Source: Boswellia sacra
Lineage: Eukaryota > Streptophyta > Magnoliopsida > Sapindales > Burseraceae
Assembly: GCA_013180625.2 (NCBI GenBank)
Contig: SNVD02006880.1
Location: 62,001-126,000 of the forward strand
Reading direction: 5' to 3'
Length of the DNA stretch: 64,000 nucleotides
This document shows positions 11,686 to 23,820 of the stretch, piece by piece; position 1 is the first letter of the stretch, and every line of letters begins with the position of its first letter. Made by a program: the position numbers and the translations under genes. A model generated the notes under the pieces. That model searched no databases. It had not been told where the DNA came from and saw only the letters and a list, made by a program, of their open reading frames with translations.

Positions 11686-13437
11686 TCATATATAGGAATA
11701 TGCAGCATCATATTTTGAGAAATTCTTGATCTGATCATCAGAATCCAGGTCAATCAGTTTCTTCAGATTAATGGGTGATGTAACGTTGGATCCTCCATGC
11801 CACAGTAGCTCAGCCATTTGAGAGTAAACATGTTCGGTAGGATGAACACCATCAAAAAATACGTACTTATTAGGATTAGTGCATAAATTATATTCTGCTA
11901 CAGTTCCGCAGCTATCAGCATGATAAATTCCATTGCCACAGCATGCAACGTCTGCGACTTCGAAGCCTTCAAAACAACACAAACCGAAAAAAATATCAGA
12001 ACACTGTTTACTTGGTTTATTTATCATGTATATATATAACAAGATTAATGAACAAATTAAACCTACCATGTTTCAAGGGGTTGTTAATTGTTTCATAAAG
12101 TGCATTAAAGTAATCAAAAACTGAATATTTGAACCCCGATAGTTGCATCTCTAATTCCTGAGTGGCATTATATAGTGCATCTCTGTGCAGTCTTGGCAGC
12201 TCTAACAAAATTTCGAGACACTCACGGCTGCTGAGATTGTATTCTTGTTTCACTTTTGGCCAGCAACCTATAGGTTCAACATTTTGAAACGCAAATTTCC
12301 TTCCTCCTATTTCATATATTTCCTAAAAAGAAAAAAAAAATCATGTGAGTAAAATCTCAACAACGTAACCAAATAGATAGTTTAATGTATATCCTAAAAA
12401 CACACGTATAGTTTTAACGTATATTCTAAAGACACACGTTAACACGTCGAAAATTATAAAATATCCCCGAGACTCTTAACAGAGATCACCTTCACCACAG
12501 CGGTTATGTTCCTGACCACAAGCTGGACGTACTCACTCTTCATTGCTTCTGTAGCATTAGGGTATTTGGATTCAAAGATCCAGTAATCAACACCACCAAA
12601 GCTAAACATGTAGACTGCATCGTTTAGCACTTTCGCGGCCTCTGCATCACCTAATTGCTCTCTCAGAAGATTGACCATCTCCTGGAAAAGGCTTAGCTGT
12701 ACATCAAGGTTAAGCTGGGAAAAAAAATTCAATGTATGGTCAAGCCAGGTAAGATAATTTCCGTACAAAGTTGGCCACTAGCTAGCTATGCATTGAATAA
12801 GCATGGTATCTACTGCAATTACTACTGTCTCCCATCCAAGCTAGAAGACAAGCAAAAGTTGATATTTCTTTATGGCAAGTGAAAATATATTTGGATGACA
12901 TACGCAATCACATATCTCTCCTTCATGATTTTCAGGAAGAACACAAGCTCCAGCACTTGCAAAGTTGGATCCATTAATAGAAAGCATTTCTGCGGGCTCT
13001 AAGTAGGGTTTCCACATCGGTAAGTTTGCATACATGGCTGCGTCCCTCCAAGAAAGCAAATAAAAGAGTTGCTAATAAAAATATAGGTAAAACAAAGCCA
13101 TTCATGCACAAATGAACATTAGCCAAAAATGTTGAGAAGCTTATAAACTACCTATGAAATCGGAGATGAGACGACCATCGCTGCGTCTCCCAGTTGGAAA
13201 GCTGAAGAATGTCTCTCCATAAGGTGGGTAATTTCCCTTGTCTTCATTGCTGACATTTATAAAGTTATTGTTTCCAGGATCGTACGATGAGTCTCCGAAT
13301 ACAAAGAATGCAACATGTTTTTTAGGCTGCATAGACTCTGGCTGAAACTGGGATTTGGTTGCAACGAAAAAGGTAGCAAAAAAAGTCAAGAGACAAAGGA
13401 TTAAGCTGAAACATGGCATCCGTGATTCAGATCCCAT
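11686..13437 (-). CDS. GDSL esterase/lipase A1 (GLIP-like), 5 exons
   Basis: Exons 13152-13437, 12904-13037, 12490-12714, 12067-12322, 11686-11966; all introns fit GT-AG; 393 codons, normal for the family. Signal peptide about residues 1-28 (hydrophobic SLILCLLTFFATFFVATKS), so probably secreted. Block I FVFGDSSYDPGNNN (Ser50), block II NGSNFASAGA, block V FFDGVHPTE (Asp339, His342). Block III reads FGGVDY, with Val182 where GxND has Asn. Several N-glycosylation sequons. GDSL lipases hydrolyse acyl or other esters; GLIP1-5 of Arabidopsis act in defence, but the substrate here is unknown. First of three tandem A genes. Intact by inspection; splice sites are inferred. Confidence 0.9.
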
Positions 13438-13477
13438 CTTCGTTAAAGTTAATCAGAAGCTTTTCCCTAATCTTCCA

Positions 13478-13486
13478 CTTATATAG
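13478..13486 (-). promoter_or_regulatory. TATA box of GDSL A1
   Basis: On the minus strand ctatataag sits about 41-49 bp before the start codon at 13437, which would leave a very short leader. The corresponding position before A2 also holds a TATA box. Confidence 0.5.
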
Positions 13487-14660
13487 AATATATTGGTGAA
13501 ACAACTAGTCTTGTGTCAAAACTTGATATCACGTGTTTGATTTACAGGTCCTGATTCAAAATTTGGTCTGAAATTAATAAAATGAATACTCCTAAATATA
13601 ATCTATGATTTTATTTTGTATTCTCCTGTGCAACAAGCACGCATGCTAAATAATTTTCTCTCCTTGTCCATTTGATGTAACTTTTCATAGTGCATGGATA
13701 TGTGACAGTACAAATTAATATCAAATCTCGATAGAAGGCGAAAACACCAAGCAAAGCAAACTCCCAATTGGTTGATCAAATATGTGCAGTGGAGGGACAG
13801 GTGTGCTTGCACCTTCTAACATGAAGCAATTATTTGAAATTCAGCCCATAACTTTGGAGTCATGTGATTCCTTAGCTTAAACTATATATACACGTTAGAG
13901 ATATCTAGCCTATGGAAATTAACTTATTATGGGGAAGTTTTTAAAAAATAAACAGTAATAGTTTATTTATGTAACTTCGATTTTTTGAAATTGAATTAAG
14001 TCATTTATTTTTTTGTTGAAAACATTTAATCAGTATATCAAATGTAATTTTTGACTCTGTTAAAATTTCATTATCTCATATATCCTTTGTTTATTTGTCA
14101 TCATCTTAAGTTCTTAGGTATCTCCCAATAATTTGTATATCCGTCATGATTTTATATATTAATTATATTGTTGTTTATCCTTCTGTTCATTTATATGTAA
14201 ATCTTGCAGTGTCCAAAAACTAAAAATCCTTCAAATTGTTGACTCACAATTTAGGGAAAGAAAAATGGCATTTTGATTGATGTGCTTTTTTTATTATTAA
14301 TTTTAATAATTTGATATGCCCATTGTTGAAAATGTCGGTAGCAGGTTCAAAAAAATCAAATAAATCCAAGAATAACTTAACGAGAAGAAATTATATATAC
14401 TTAACATATATATACAACGTTATATGTGAAAATGTGACTGAAATGAGTAACACACGGCAAGAGAAGTGACTGGTGGTTGGCACTATTGCCATCTACGTTT
14501 TCTGTCCGTCAACATGATATTGGTAGTCACTTTCAGCTTAAATCTAATATTATTTTTCTCCTTTGATTTCCCAAGACAACACTACTATCGTAATGTTGAT
14601 GTTCTAGGGTTATTGCTCTAGCTAAGGGTTGTGAGAGAAATGAAATTAAAAATTTAAAGT

Positions 14661-14707
<47 letters not shown>

Positions 14708-15842
14708 TGTATACCCATATATTAATTGTGTCTCAAGAAGAGTAAGTGTCAAGTAATGAATCTGGAAAAACTATTGTTATTGTCATTTTATCTCATTAGA
14801 ATATTGGGTAATATAAGTTCTTTCTTGATTAGCATTAAAACAAATTGGAGATATATCAAATTAGAAATACGAATTTGATATAAAAATAAATTTACATATA
14901 TTGTAAATTCTAGACTGCGATAATAATTGCAACCATGTGCCTCCTGCCTCAATGTATTGCACTTGACGGAGCGACCAAGCCAACCAGCTATGCAAGTAAC
15001 ATACAAGCCACACGAATTAAAAGAGGAGCATGGTACTGCTCTGATTTGATGTTTGAAATAATTGAAGTTGAGGCTAACGATTGACTGTCACAATCATGGT
15101 GGAAATCTTTTGAGGAATTCACAAGGTCTGGCGGTCTGCCCATCAATTATTTACTTATGGCCAGAAATTTTTTACTTCAAAATCATGGCCAGGCTTGAGG
15201 CCCTACCCATCAATCAAGAGTTCACAAAAAGGTCCACAAAAAAGCAACTCTTTGATCTACTTCGCAAAATTAACAAACCAATGCAATGTGAAAATTATCT
15301 AGGAGGAATAATTCTATTTATAAACTTAATTATTAACTTATTTAATTTGATCACATAATAAATTAACTTATTATTTATTATAATTCTTTTAATTTGTTAT
15401 TAAATTTTATTCATTCAACATTTTTTATAAATTAAATTTTATCATATCATATTCTAAACTACTATATTTTTATCCTTTGTTTCGCCATTGTTTGGAATAA
15501 CATGCACCCCCAAAATTTCAATCATTGATGGTTCAGTTATTGATTTATTTATAGTTATTGCATGTAAGTAAGGGCTTTAGTAAAGTGAACTAATAAGGAT
15601 AAAAAAAAAGGAGAATGTTACTAATATTTCTCAATTAAAAATAGCAACACGAGGAAACTAATTCTAATCATCAAACAGAAAGACGATGAATTCCTCTTGG
15701 AACCAATCAACGTTATGATCAACGATTCAACCCTTTCAAGCTTTCACACTTAATAATTTATTCAAATGCGGAAGCATGCACTATAATACTCATACTGCGT
15801 ACGTTAATTCTTAGACCATTATAACTATGATCGATCTAACAA
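13487..15842. other. A1-A2 intergenic DNA with unit boundary
   Basis: Contains the A1 5' flank, the unit junction near 14880 and the 3' flank of A2. An (AT)n microsatellite lies at about 14662-14692. A 98-codon frame at 15062-15358 and its counterpart at 19187-19483 are open in both copies, but they start with TTG and nearly all differences between them change the amino acid. I therefore do not call a gene. Confidence 0.6.
14661..14692. repeat. (AT)n microsatellite
   Basis: About 16 AT dinucleotides followed by gtatatatgtatgtatgtata. The paralogous site in unit 2 (about 18812-18830) is shorter, so the tract length differs between units. Confidence 0.9.
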
Positions 15843-17582
15843 TCATATATAGGAATATGCAGCATCATATTTTAAGAAATTATTGATCTGATCATCAGAA
15901 TCCAGGTCGATCAGTTTCTTCAGATTAATGGGTGACGTAACGTTGGATCCTCCATTCCACAGTAGCTCAGCCATTTGAGAGTAAACATGTTCGGTAGGAT
16001 GAACACCATCAAAAAATACGTACTTATTAGGATTAGTGCATAAATTATATTCTGCTACAATTCCGCAGCTATCAGCATGATAAATTCCATTGCCACAGCA
16101 TGCAACGTCTGCGACTTCGAAGCCTTCAAAACAACACAAACCGAAAAAAAATCAGAACACTGTTTACTTGGTTTATTTATCATGTATATATATAACAAGA
16201 TTAATGAACAAATTAAACCTACCATGTTTCAAGGGGTTGTTAATTGTTTCATAAAGTGCATTAAAGTAATCAAAAACTGAATATTTGAACCCTGATAGTT
16301 GCATCTCTAATTCCTGAGTGGCATTATAAAGTGCATCTCTGTGCAGTCTTGGCAGCTCCAACAAACTTTCGAGACACTCATGGCTGCTGAGATTGTATTC
16401 TTGTTTCACTTTTGGCCAGCAACCTATAGGCTCAACATTTTGAAACACAAATTTCCTTCCTCCTATTTCATATATTTCCTAAAAAGAAAAAAAGTAATCA
16501 TGTGAGTAAAATCTCAACAACGTAACCAAATAGATAGTTTAAGGTATATCCTAAAAACACACATATAGTTTTAACCTATATTCTAAACACACACGTTAAC
16601 ACGTCGAAAACTATAGAATATCCCTGAGACTCTTAACAGAGATTACCTTCACCACAGCGGTTATGTTCCCGACAACAAGCTGGACGTACTCACTCTTCAT
16701 TGCTTCTGTAGCATTAGGGTATTTGGATTCAAAGATCCAGTAATCAACACCGCCAAAGCTAAACATGTAGACTGCATCGTTTAGCACTTTCGCGGCCGCT
16801 GCATCACCTAATTGCTCTCTCAGAAGATTGACCATCTCCTGGAAAAGGCTTAGCTGTACATCAAGGTTAAGCTGGGAAAAAAAAATTCAATGTATAGTCA
16901 AGCCAGGTAAGATAATTTCCGTACAAAGTTGACCACTAGCTAGCTATGCATTGAATAAGCATGGCATCTACTGCAACCACTGTCTCCCATCCAAGCTAGA
17001 AGACAAGCAAAAGTTGATATTTCTTTATGGCAAGGAAAATATATTTGGATGACATACACAATCACATATCTCTCCTTCATGATTTTCAGGAAGAACACAA
17101 GCTCCAGCACTTGCAAAGTTGGATCCATTAATAAAAAGCATTTCTGCGGGCTCTAAGTAGGGTTTCCACATCGGTAAGTTTGCATACATGGCTGCGTCCC
17201 TCCAAGAAAGCAAATAAAAGAGTTGCTAATAAAAATATAGCTACAACAAAGCCATTCATGCGTAAATGAACATTAGCTAAAAATGTTGAGAAGCTTATAA
17301 ACTACCTATGAAATCGGAGATGAGACGACCATCGCTGCGTCTCCCAGTTGGAAAGCTGAAGAATGTCTCTCCATAAGGTGGGTAATTTCCCTTGTCTTCA
17401 TTGCTGACATTTATAAAGTTATTGTTTCCAGGATCGTACGATGAGTCTCCGAATACAAAGAATGCAACATGTTTTTTAGGCTGCATAGACTCTGCTCGAA
17501 ACTGGGATTTGGTTGCAAATAAAGAGGTAGCCAAGACACAAAGAATGAAGACGAAACTTGGCATCCCTGATTCAGATTCCAT
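15843..17582 (-). CDS. GDSL esterase/lipase A2 (GLIP-like), 5 exons
   Basis: Exons 17306-17582, 17058-17191, 16647-16871, 16223-16478, 15843-16123; 390 codons. Nearly identical to A1 from the mature N-terminus on, but the signal peptide region differs (MESESGMPSFVFILCVLATSLF) and is three residues shorter. Catalytic residues are Ser47, Asp336 and His339; the block III Asn is Val179, as in every copy here. Other changes from A1 include Arg to Gly before NITAVVK and Glu to Ala in the GDAxAAK stretch. All splice sites and frames agree, so it should be a working gene encoding a secreted hydrolase or hydrolase-like protein. Confidence 0.9.
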
Positions 17583-17626
17583 CTTTCGTTTAAGTTAGTA
17601 ATTAGAAGCTTTTCCCAATTCTTGTA

Positions 17627-17635
17627 CTATTTATA
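17627..17635 (-). promoter_or_regulatory. TATA box of GDSL A2
   Basis: Minus-strand tataaatag, a strong match to the plant consensus, about 45-53 bp before the start codon at 17582. Confidence 0.6.
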
Positions 17636-19008
17636 ATATATTAGTGAAACAACTAGTCTTGTGTGAAAGCTTGATAGCACGTGTTTGATTTACAGTTCCC
17701 GATTCAAAATTTTCTCTGACATTAATAAAATGAATACTCCTAAATATAATCTATGATTTTATTTTGTATTCTCCTGTGCAACAAGCACTCACGCTAAATA
17801 TTTTTCCTCTCCTTCTTCATTTGATGTAACTAATTTTCATATTGCATAGATATGTAAGAGTACAAATTAATATCAAATGTCGATAAAAGGCCAAAACACC
17901 AAGCGAAGCAATCTCCCAATTGGTTGATCAAATATGTGCAGTGGAGTGACAGATGTGCTTGCACCTTCTAACATGAAGCAATTATTTGAAATTCAGCCCA
18001 TAACTTTGGAGTCATGTGATTCCTTAGCTTAAACTATATATACACGTTAGGGATATCCAGTATATGGAAATTAACTTATTATGGGGAAGTTTTAAAAAAT
18101 AAACAGTAATAGTTTATCTATGTAACTTCGATTTTTTGAAATTGAATTAAATCATTTTGTTTTCGTTGAAAACATTTAATCAATATATCAAATGTAATTT
18201 TTGACCCTGTTAAAATTTCATGATCTCATATATCCTTTGTTTGTTTGTCATTATCTTAAGTTTTTACGTATCTCCCAATAATTTGTATATCTGTCATGAT
18301 TTTATGTATTAATTATATTGTTGTTTATCCTTCTGTTCATTTATATGTAAATCTTGCAGTGTCCAAAAACTAAAAATCCTTCAAATTGTTGACTCACAAT
18401 TTAGGGAAAGAAAAATGGCATTTTGATTGATGTGCTTTTTTTATTATTAATTTTAATAATTTGATATGCCCATTGTTGAAAATGTCGGTAGCAGGTTCAA
18501 AAAAATCAAATAAATCCAAGAATAACTTAACGAGAAGAAATTATATATACTTAACATATATATACAACTTTATATGTGAAAATGTAAGTGAAACGAGTAA
18601 CACACGGCAAGAGAAATGACTGGCAGTTGGCACTATTGCCATCTACGTTTTCTGTCCGTCAACATGACATTGGTAGTTACTTTCAGCTTAAATCTAACAT
18701 TATTTTTCTCCTTTGATTTCCCAAGACAACACTAATATCGTGATGTTGATGTTCTAGGGTTATTGCTCCAGCTAAGGGTCGTGAGAGAAATTAAATTGAA
18801 AATTTAAAGTTCATATATATATATATATATTTATACCCATAAATTAATTATATCTCAAGAAGATTAAGTGTCAAGTGATGAATTCAGACAAATTGATTGT
18901 TATTAGTATTTTATCTTATTAGAATATCGGATAATATAAAATTTTTTCTTGATTAAGTTAAACCAAATTGGATATATATCAAATTGGAAATATGAATTTG
19001 ATATAAAA

Positions 19009-21835
19009 ATAAATTTACATATATCATGTAAATTCTAGACTGCGACAATAATTGCAACCATGTGCCTCCTGCCTCAATGTTTTGTACTTGACGGAGCGAC
19101 CAAACCAACCAGCTATGCAAATAAAATACAAGCCACACGAATTAAAACAGGAGCATGTTATTGCTCTGATTTGATGTTTGAAATAATTGAAGTTGAGGCT
19201 AATGATTGACTGTCACAATCATGGTGGAAATCTTTTTAGGAATTCACAAGGTCTGGCGGTCTGCCCATCAATTATTTACTTATGGCCAGAAATTTCTTAC
19301 TTGAAAATCATGGCCAGGCCTGAGGCCCTACCCATCAATCAAGAGTTCACAAGACGATCCACAAAAAAGCAACTCTTTGATCTACTTCGCAAAGTTAACA
19401 AACCAATGCAACGTGAAAATTATCTAGGAAGAATAATTCTATCTATAAACTTAATTATTAACTTATTTAATTTGATCACATAACAAATTACCTTATTATT
19501 TATCATAATTCTTTTAATTTGTTATTAAATTTTATTCATTCAACATTTTTTATAAATTAAATTTTATCATATCATATTCTAAACTATTATATTTTTATCC
19601 TTTGTTTCGCCATTGTTTGGAATGACATGCACCCGCAAAATTTCAATCATTGATGGTTCAGTTATTGATTTATTTATAGTTATTGCATGTAAGTAAGGGC
19701 TTTAGTAAAGTGAACTAATAAGGATAAAAAAAAAGGAGAATGTTACTAATATTTCTCAATTAAAAATAGCAACACGAGGAAACTAATTCTAATCATCAAG
19801 CAGAAAGACGATGAATTCCTCTTGGAACCAATCAACGTTATGATCAACGATTCAACCCTTTCAAGCTTTCACACTTAATAATTTATTCAAATGCGGAAGC
19901 ATGCACTATAATACTCATACTGCGTACGTTAATTCTTAGACCATTATAACTATGATCGATCTAACGATCATATATAGGAATATGCAGCATCATATTTTGA
20001 GAAATTCTTGATCTGATCATCGGAATCCAGGTCGATCAGTTTCTTCAGATTAATGGGTGATGTAACGTTGGATCCTCCATGCCACAGTAGCTCAGCCATT
20101 TGAGAGTAAACATGTTCGGTAGGATGAAAACCATCAAAAAATACGTACTTATTAGGATTAGTGCATAAATTATATTCTGCTACAGTTCCGCAGCTATCAG
20201 CACGATAAATTCCATTGCCACAGCATGCAACGTCTGCGACTTCGAAGCCTTCAAAACAACACAAACCGAAAAAATATCGTAACACTATTGACTTGGTTTT
20301 TTTATCATGTATATATATAACAAGATTAATGAACAAACTAAACCTACCATGTTTCAAGGGGTTGTTAATTGTTTCATAAAGTGCATTAAAGTAATCAAAA
20401 ACTGAATATTTGAACCCCGATAGTTGCATCTCTAATTCCTGAGTGGCATTATATAGTGCATCTCTGTGCAGTCTTGGCAGCTCTAACAAAATTTCGAGAC
20501 ACTCATGGCTGCTGAGATTGTATTCTTGTTTCACTTTTGGCCAGCAACCTATATATTCAACATTTTGAAACGCAAATTTCCTTCCTCCTATTTCATATAT
20601 TTCCTAAAAATAAAAAAATAATCATGTGAGTAAAATCTCAACAACATAACCAAATAAACCATAGTTTTAATGTGTATCTAGATATATATGTTAACACCCC
20701 GAAAACTATAAAATATCCCTGAGACTCTTAATAGAGATTACCTTCACCACAGCGGTTATGTTCCAGACCACAAGCTGGACGTACTCACTCTTCATTGCTT
20801 CTGTAGCATTAGGGTATTTGGATTCAAAGATCCAGTAATCAACACCACCAAAGCTAAACATGTAGACTGCATCGTTTAATTAGCACTTTCGCGGCCTCTG
20901 CATCAACTAATTGCTCTCTCAGAAGATTGACCATCTCCTGGAAAAGGCTTAGCTGTACATCAAGGTTAAGCTGGGAAAAAAAATTCAATGTACAGTCAAG
21001 CCAGGTAAGATAATTTCCGTACAAAGTTGACAACTAGCTAGCTATGCATTGAATACGCATGGTATCTGCTGCAACTACGGTCTCCCATCCAAGCTAGAAG
21101 ACAAGCAAAAGTTGATATTTCTTTATGGCAAGGGAAAATATATTTGGATGACATACACAATCACATATCTCTCCTTCATGATTTTCAGCAAGAACACAAG
21201 CTCTAGCACTTGCAAAGTTGGATCCATTAATAAAAAGCATTTCTGCGGGCTCTAAGTAGGGTTTCCACATCGGTAAGTTTGCATACATGGCCGCGTCCCT
21301 CCAAGAAAGCAAATAAAAGAGTTGCTAATAAAAATATAGCTACAACAAAGCCATTCCTGCGTAAATGAACATTAGCTAAAAAAGTTGAGAAGCTTATAAA
21401 CTACCTATGAAATCGGAGATGAGACGACCATCGCTGCGTCTCCCAGTTGGAAAGCTGAAGAATGTCTCTCCATAAGGTGGGTAATTTCCCTTGTCTTCAT
21501 TGCTGACATTTATAAAGTTATTGTTTCCAGGATCGTACGATGAGTCTCCGAATACAAAGAATGCAACACTAATATCGTGATGTTGATGTTCTAGGGCTAT
21601 TGCTCCAGCTAAGGGTTGTCAGAGAAATTAAATTGAAAATTTAAAGTTATACCCATAAATTAATTATGTCTCAAGAAGATCAAGTGTCAAGTGATGACTC
21701 CAGACGAGCTGATTGTTATTGGCATTTTGTCTTATTAGAATATTGGGTAATATAGGATTCTTTCTTGATTAGGATTAAAACAAATTGGATATATATCAAA
21801 TTGGGAATATGAATTTGATTATGATTTGTTTCTCA
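19009..21835. repeat. tandem A unit 3, truncated (carries GDSL A3)
   Basis: Third copy of the A unit. It lacks about 1.2-1.3 kb relative to unit 2: exon 1 sequence at about 21566 joins directly to sequence that lies 5' of the gene in unit 2 (about 18728). The homology fades near 21835. Confidence 0.85.
19968..21567 (-). pseudogene. GDSL esterase/lipase A3, pseudogene
   Basis: Exon positions correspond to 19968-20248, 20348-20603, 20742-20970, 21157-21290 and a partial exon 1 from about 21415 to 21567. Three independent lesions are visible. A 4-bp insertion in exon 3 (ttaattagc against ttagc, near 20877) shifts the frame. The intron 1 acceptor CAG has become CGG at 21291-21293. Start codon, signal peptide and promoter are deleted. 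Exons 4 and 5 remain clean (188 codons open across the unspliced intron), with YVFFDGFHPTE. Not expected to make a functional enzyme. Confidence 0.88.
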
Positions 21836-22020
21836 ATAGTATAACATATTCATAGTTTGACAAAGAAATAAATTAACATTGATAATTAACAAGTTGCATC
21901 ATTAATTTCTATTCTTCTTGTGACCAATGTGCTCCGAAATTGCCAAAGCTATATATAGCAAAACTTTTTTCAAACTGACAGGCCAGGACTGATTGAGGGG
22001 TAATGAAATATTAGAAAGTT
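21568..22020. other. remainder of A unit 3 flank, no gene seen
   Basis: Holds the 5' flank joined to A3 by the deletion (matching about 18728-18980), then AT-rich unique DNA up to the target duplication aaagt (22016-22020) of the next LTR element. Confidence 0.6.
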
Positions 22021-22590
22021 GTTAGATATTGGCTGAATAAAATAAATGATGAAGTCCAAAATGATGAAGTCCTAGCCCAAATGATAAAGGCCCATGCCCC
22101 TGGAAGTTTCCAATGTTGGGTAAGGTGTTAGGTGAAGATTAATCTTGATCATTAATTGTGTGTTAGTTGTGGTATGTGAAAATTAGTTTTAGCCACACAT
22201 TTGTTTAAATCCTAGTCCTTGATGAGATAAGAGTGATAAGTGGAGTTTAATCCTAGCCATCCATTTGAGATTGGAAATCCTATAAATATAGGTGCCATGG
22301 AGGAGACTAAATATAATAGAAGAATATGAGGATTCAAGAAGTGAGTGAGAAGAGTCTTTGAGGAGAGGCAAGGCAATAGAGTGATTTTTGAGGCCTTGCG
22401 CTATAGAGAAGTGAGGTTGAGAGGAGAGAAATTCTTGTATTTCTCATTTGTACCACTTGTCCCTTTATTAGTGAAAATTTGTGATCTCCCTCCCGTGGAC
22501 GTAGGCAATTGTTGAATCAAGTTAAATTCTTCTGTCATTGTTTTTTATTCTCACATTATGTTATTGTTTTTGACACACTTCTGCACAACA
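22021..22590 (+). repeat. 5' LTR of the rearranged copia element
   Basis: A 570-bp repeat, tgttagatattggc to tgcacaaca. A TATA-like cctataaatataggt lies at about 22270-22284. Confidence 0.9.
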
Positions 22591-22591
22591 A

Positions 22592-22606
22592 TTGGTATCA
22601 GAGGTC
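22592..22606 (+). other. primer binding site, initiator-Met tRNA type
   Basis: ttggtatcagaggtc follows the 5' LTR after one base, a near-consensus match to the plant initiator-Met tRNA complement. Confidence 0.8.
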
Positions 22607-22910
22607 TTGGTTTGAAGACAAATATGACTACTGTTCACGTATCCTATTACTATTCATAGATAGTACTATTCAAATATACAGTATTGTTCATCTTGAAGAT
22701 TTGTGAGCAGCAGTTCTTAGAGAAGATTGGCTTAGTGTGGTGAATGGCTTTTGGTATGAGGAAAATACATGTCTAGGAAAGTACTGTAAAAAAGAAGATA
22801 AGAGTCTTAGGGGATTGGGTTTTAAGTGGGACTGTTTGTGACCCCTCGAGTCTTTCCTGAGAACTTTCTTGATGTATTTCCACTTATCAAGAGCTTACCT
22901 TACTATAGCC

Positions 22911-22974
22911 ATGGTAAACACAAAGTTCGAGTTGCAGCAGTTTGATGGTAAAACAAATTTAAGTATTTGGCTCA
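22911..22974 (+). pseudogene. copia gag start, cut off after about 21 codons
   Basis: ATG 22911 begins MVNTKFELQQFDGKTNLSIW, a typical copia gag N-terminus. The frame then runs straight into antisense LTR sequence. Only the first 21 or so residues are gag. Confidence 0.8.
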
Positions 22975-23240
22975 AAGACTCTTCTCACTCACTTCATGAA
23001 TCCTCATATTCTTCGACTATATTTAGCTTCCTTTATGGCAACTCTATTTATAGGATTTTCAGTCTCAAATGAATGGCTAGGATTAAACTCCACCTAACAC
23101 TATTATCTCACCAAGGGTTAGGATTTAACCAAATGTGTGACTAAAACTAATTCTTACCTACCACGCCTAACACAATTAATGGTCAAGGTTAATCTTCACC
23201 TAACAGCTTATCTAACATTAGAAACTTCCACGGGTTCAAT
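22975..23240 (-). repeat. inverted LTR fragment inside the copia element
   Basis: Read on the minus strand, this matches the LTR from about 22095 to 22360, including the TATA region (cctataaatag) and gattcatgaagtgagtgagaag. It sits between the gag start and the 3' LTR in opposite orientation to both LTRs. Confidence 0.9.
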
Positions 23241-23251
23241 TAGGTAGAGAT

Positions 23252-23790
23252 TGTTGGATATTGGCTAAATAAATTAAATGATCAAGTCCTAGCCCAAATG
23301 ATAAAAGCCCAAGCCAATGGAAGTTTCCAATGTTAGGTAAGGTGTTAGGTGAAGATGAATCTTGACCATTAATTGTATTAGGTGTGGAAGGTGAGAATTA
23401 GTTCTAGCCACACATTTGGTTAAATCCTAGCCCTTGGTGAGATAATGGTGATAGGTGGAGTTTAATCCTAATCATCCATTTGAGATTGGAAATCCTATAA
23501 CAGAGGTGAATATAATCGAAGAATATGAGGATTCAAGAGGTGAGTGAGAAGAGTCTTCAAGGAGAGGCAAGGCAATGGAGTGCTTTGTGAGACCTTGTGC
23601 TCTAGAGAAGTAAGGTTAAGAGGAGAGAAATTCTTGTATTTCTCATTTGTACCACTTGTCCCTTTATTAAGTCGTAATTTGTGATCTCCCTCCTGTGGAC
23701 ATAGACAATTGCCAAACCACGTTAAATTCTTATGTCATTATTTTTTATTCTCACATTACATTATTGTTTTTGACACGCTTCTACACAACA
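23252..23790 (+). repeat. 3' LTR of the rearranged copia element
   Basis: A 539-bp direct repeat of 22021-22590, tgttggatattggc to ctacacaaca, about 30 bp shorter because of small deletions near the TATA region. Confidence 0.9.
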
Positions 23791-23820
23791 AAAGTTAATT
23801 TCTCTCGATCGTTTACATTA

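Larger units (their letters stand above)
10700..14880. repeat. tandem A unit 1 (carries GDSL A1)
   Basis: Starts at the landmark aaaataaatttacatatattg, repeated near 14880 and 19005. The unit includes the 3' flank, GDSL A1 and its 5' flank. Stop codons of the three A genes lie at 11686, 15843 and 19968, giving periods of 4157 and 4125 bp. Identity is high through introns and intergenic DNA, so duplication is fairly recent. Confidence 0.85.
14881..19008. repeat. tandem A unit 2 (carries GDSL A2)
   Basis: Second copy of the roughly 4.1 kb unit, from the landmark near 14880 to its recurrence near 19008. It aligns to unit 1 along nearly its whole length with small indels; the AT tract and a few 3' flank segments are shorter or longer. 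Confidence 0.85.
22021..23790 (+). mobile_element. short rearranged copia-type LTR element
   Basis: Two direct LTRs (22021-22590 and 23252-23790) flanked by a perfect 5-bp duplication aaagt (22016-22020 and 23791-23795). The 661-bp interior has a Met-tRNA primer site, a leader, the first codons of gag, and then an inverted piece of the LTR. There is no pol, so the element is non-autonomous. Confidence 0.9.

Noticed and set aside
15062..15358. 98-codon plus-strand frame conserved in A units 2 and 3 (also 19187-19483)
   Set aside because: Starts with TTG, and about 11 of the few differences between copies change the residue. The openness follows from recent duplication, not constraint.
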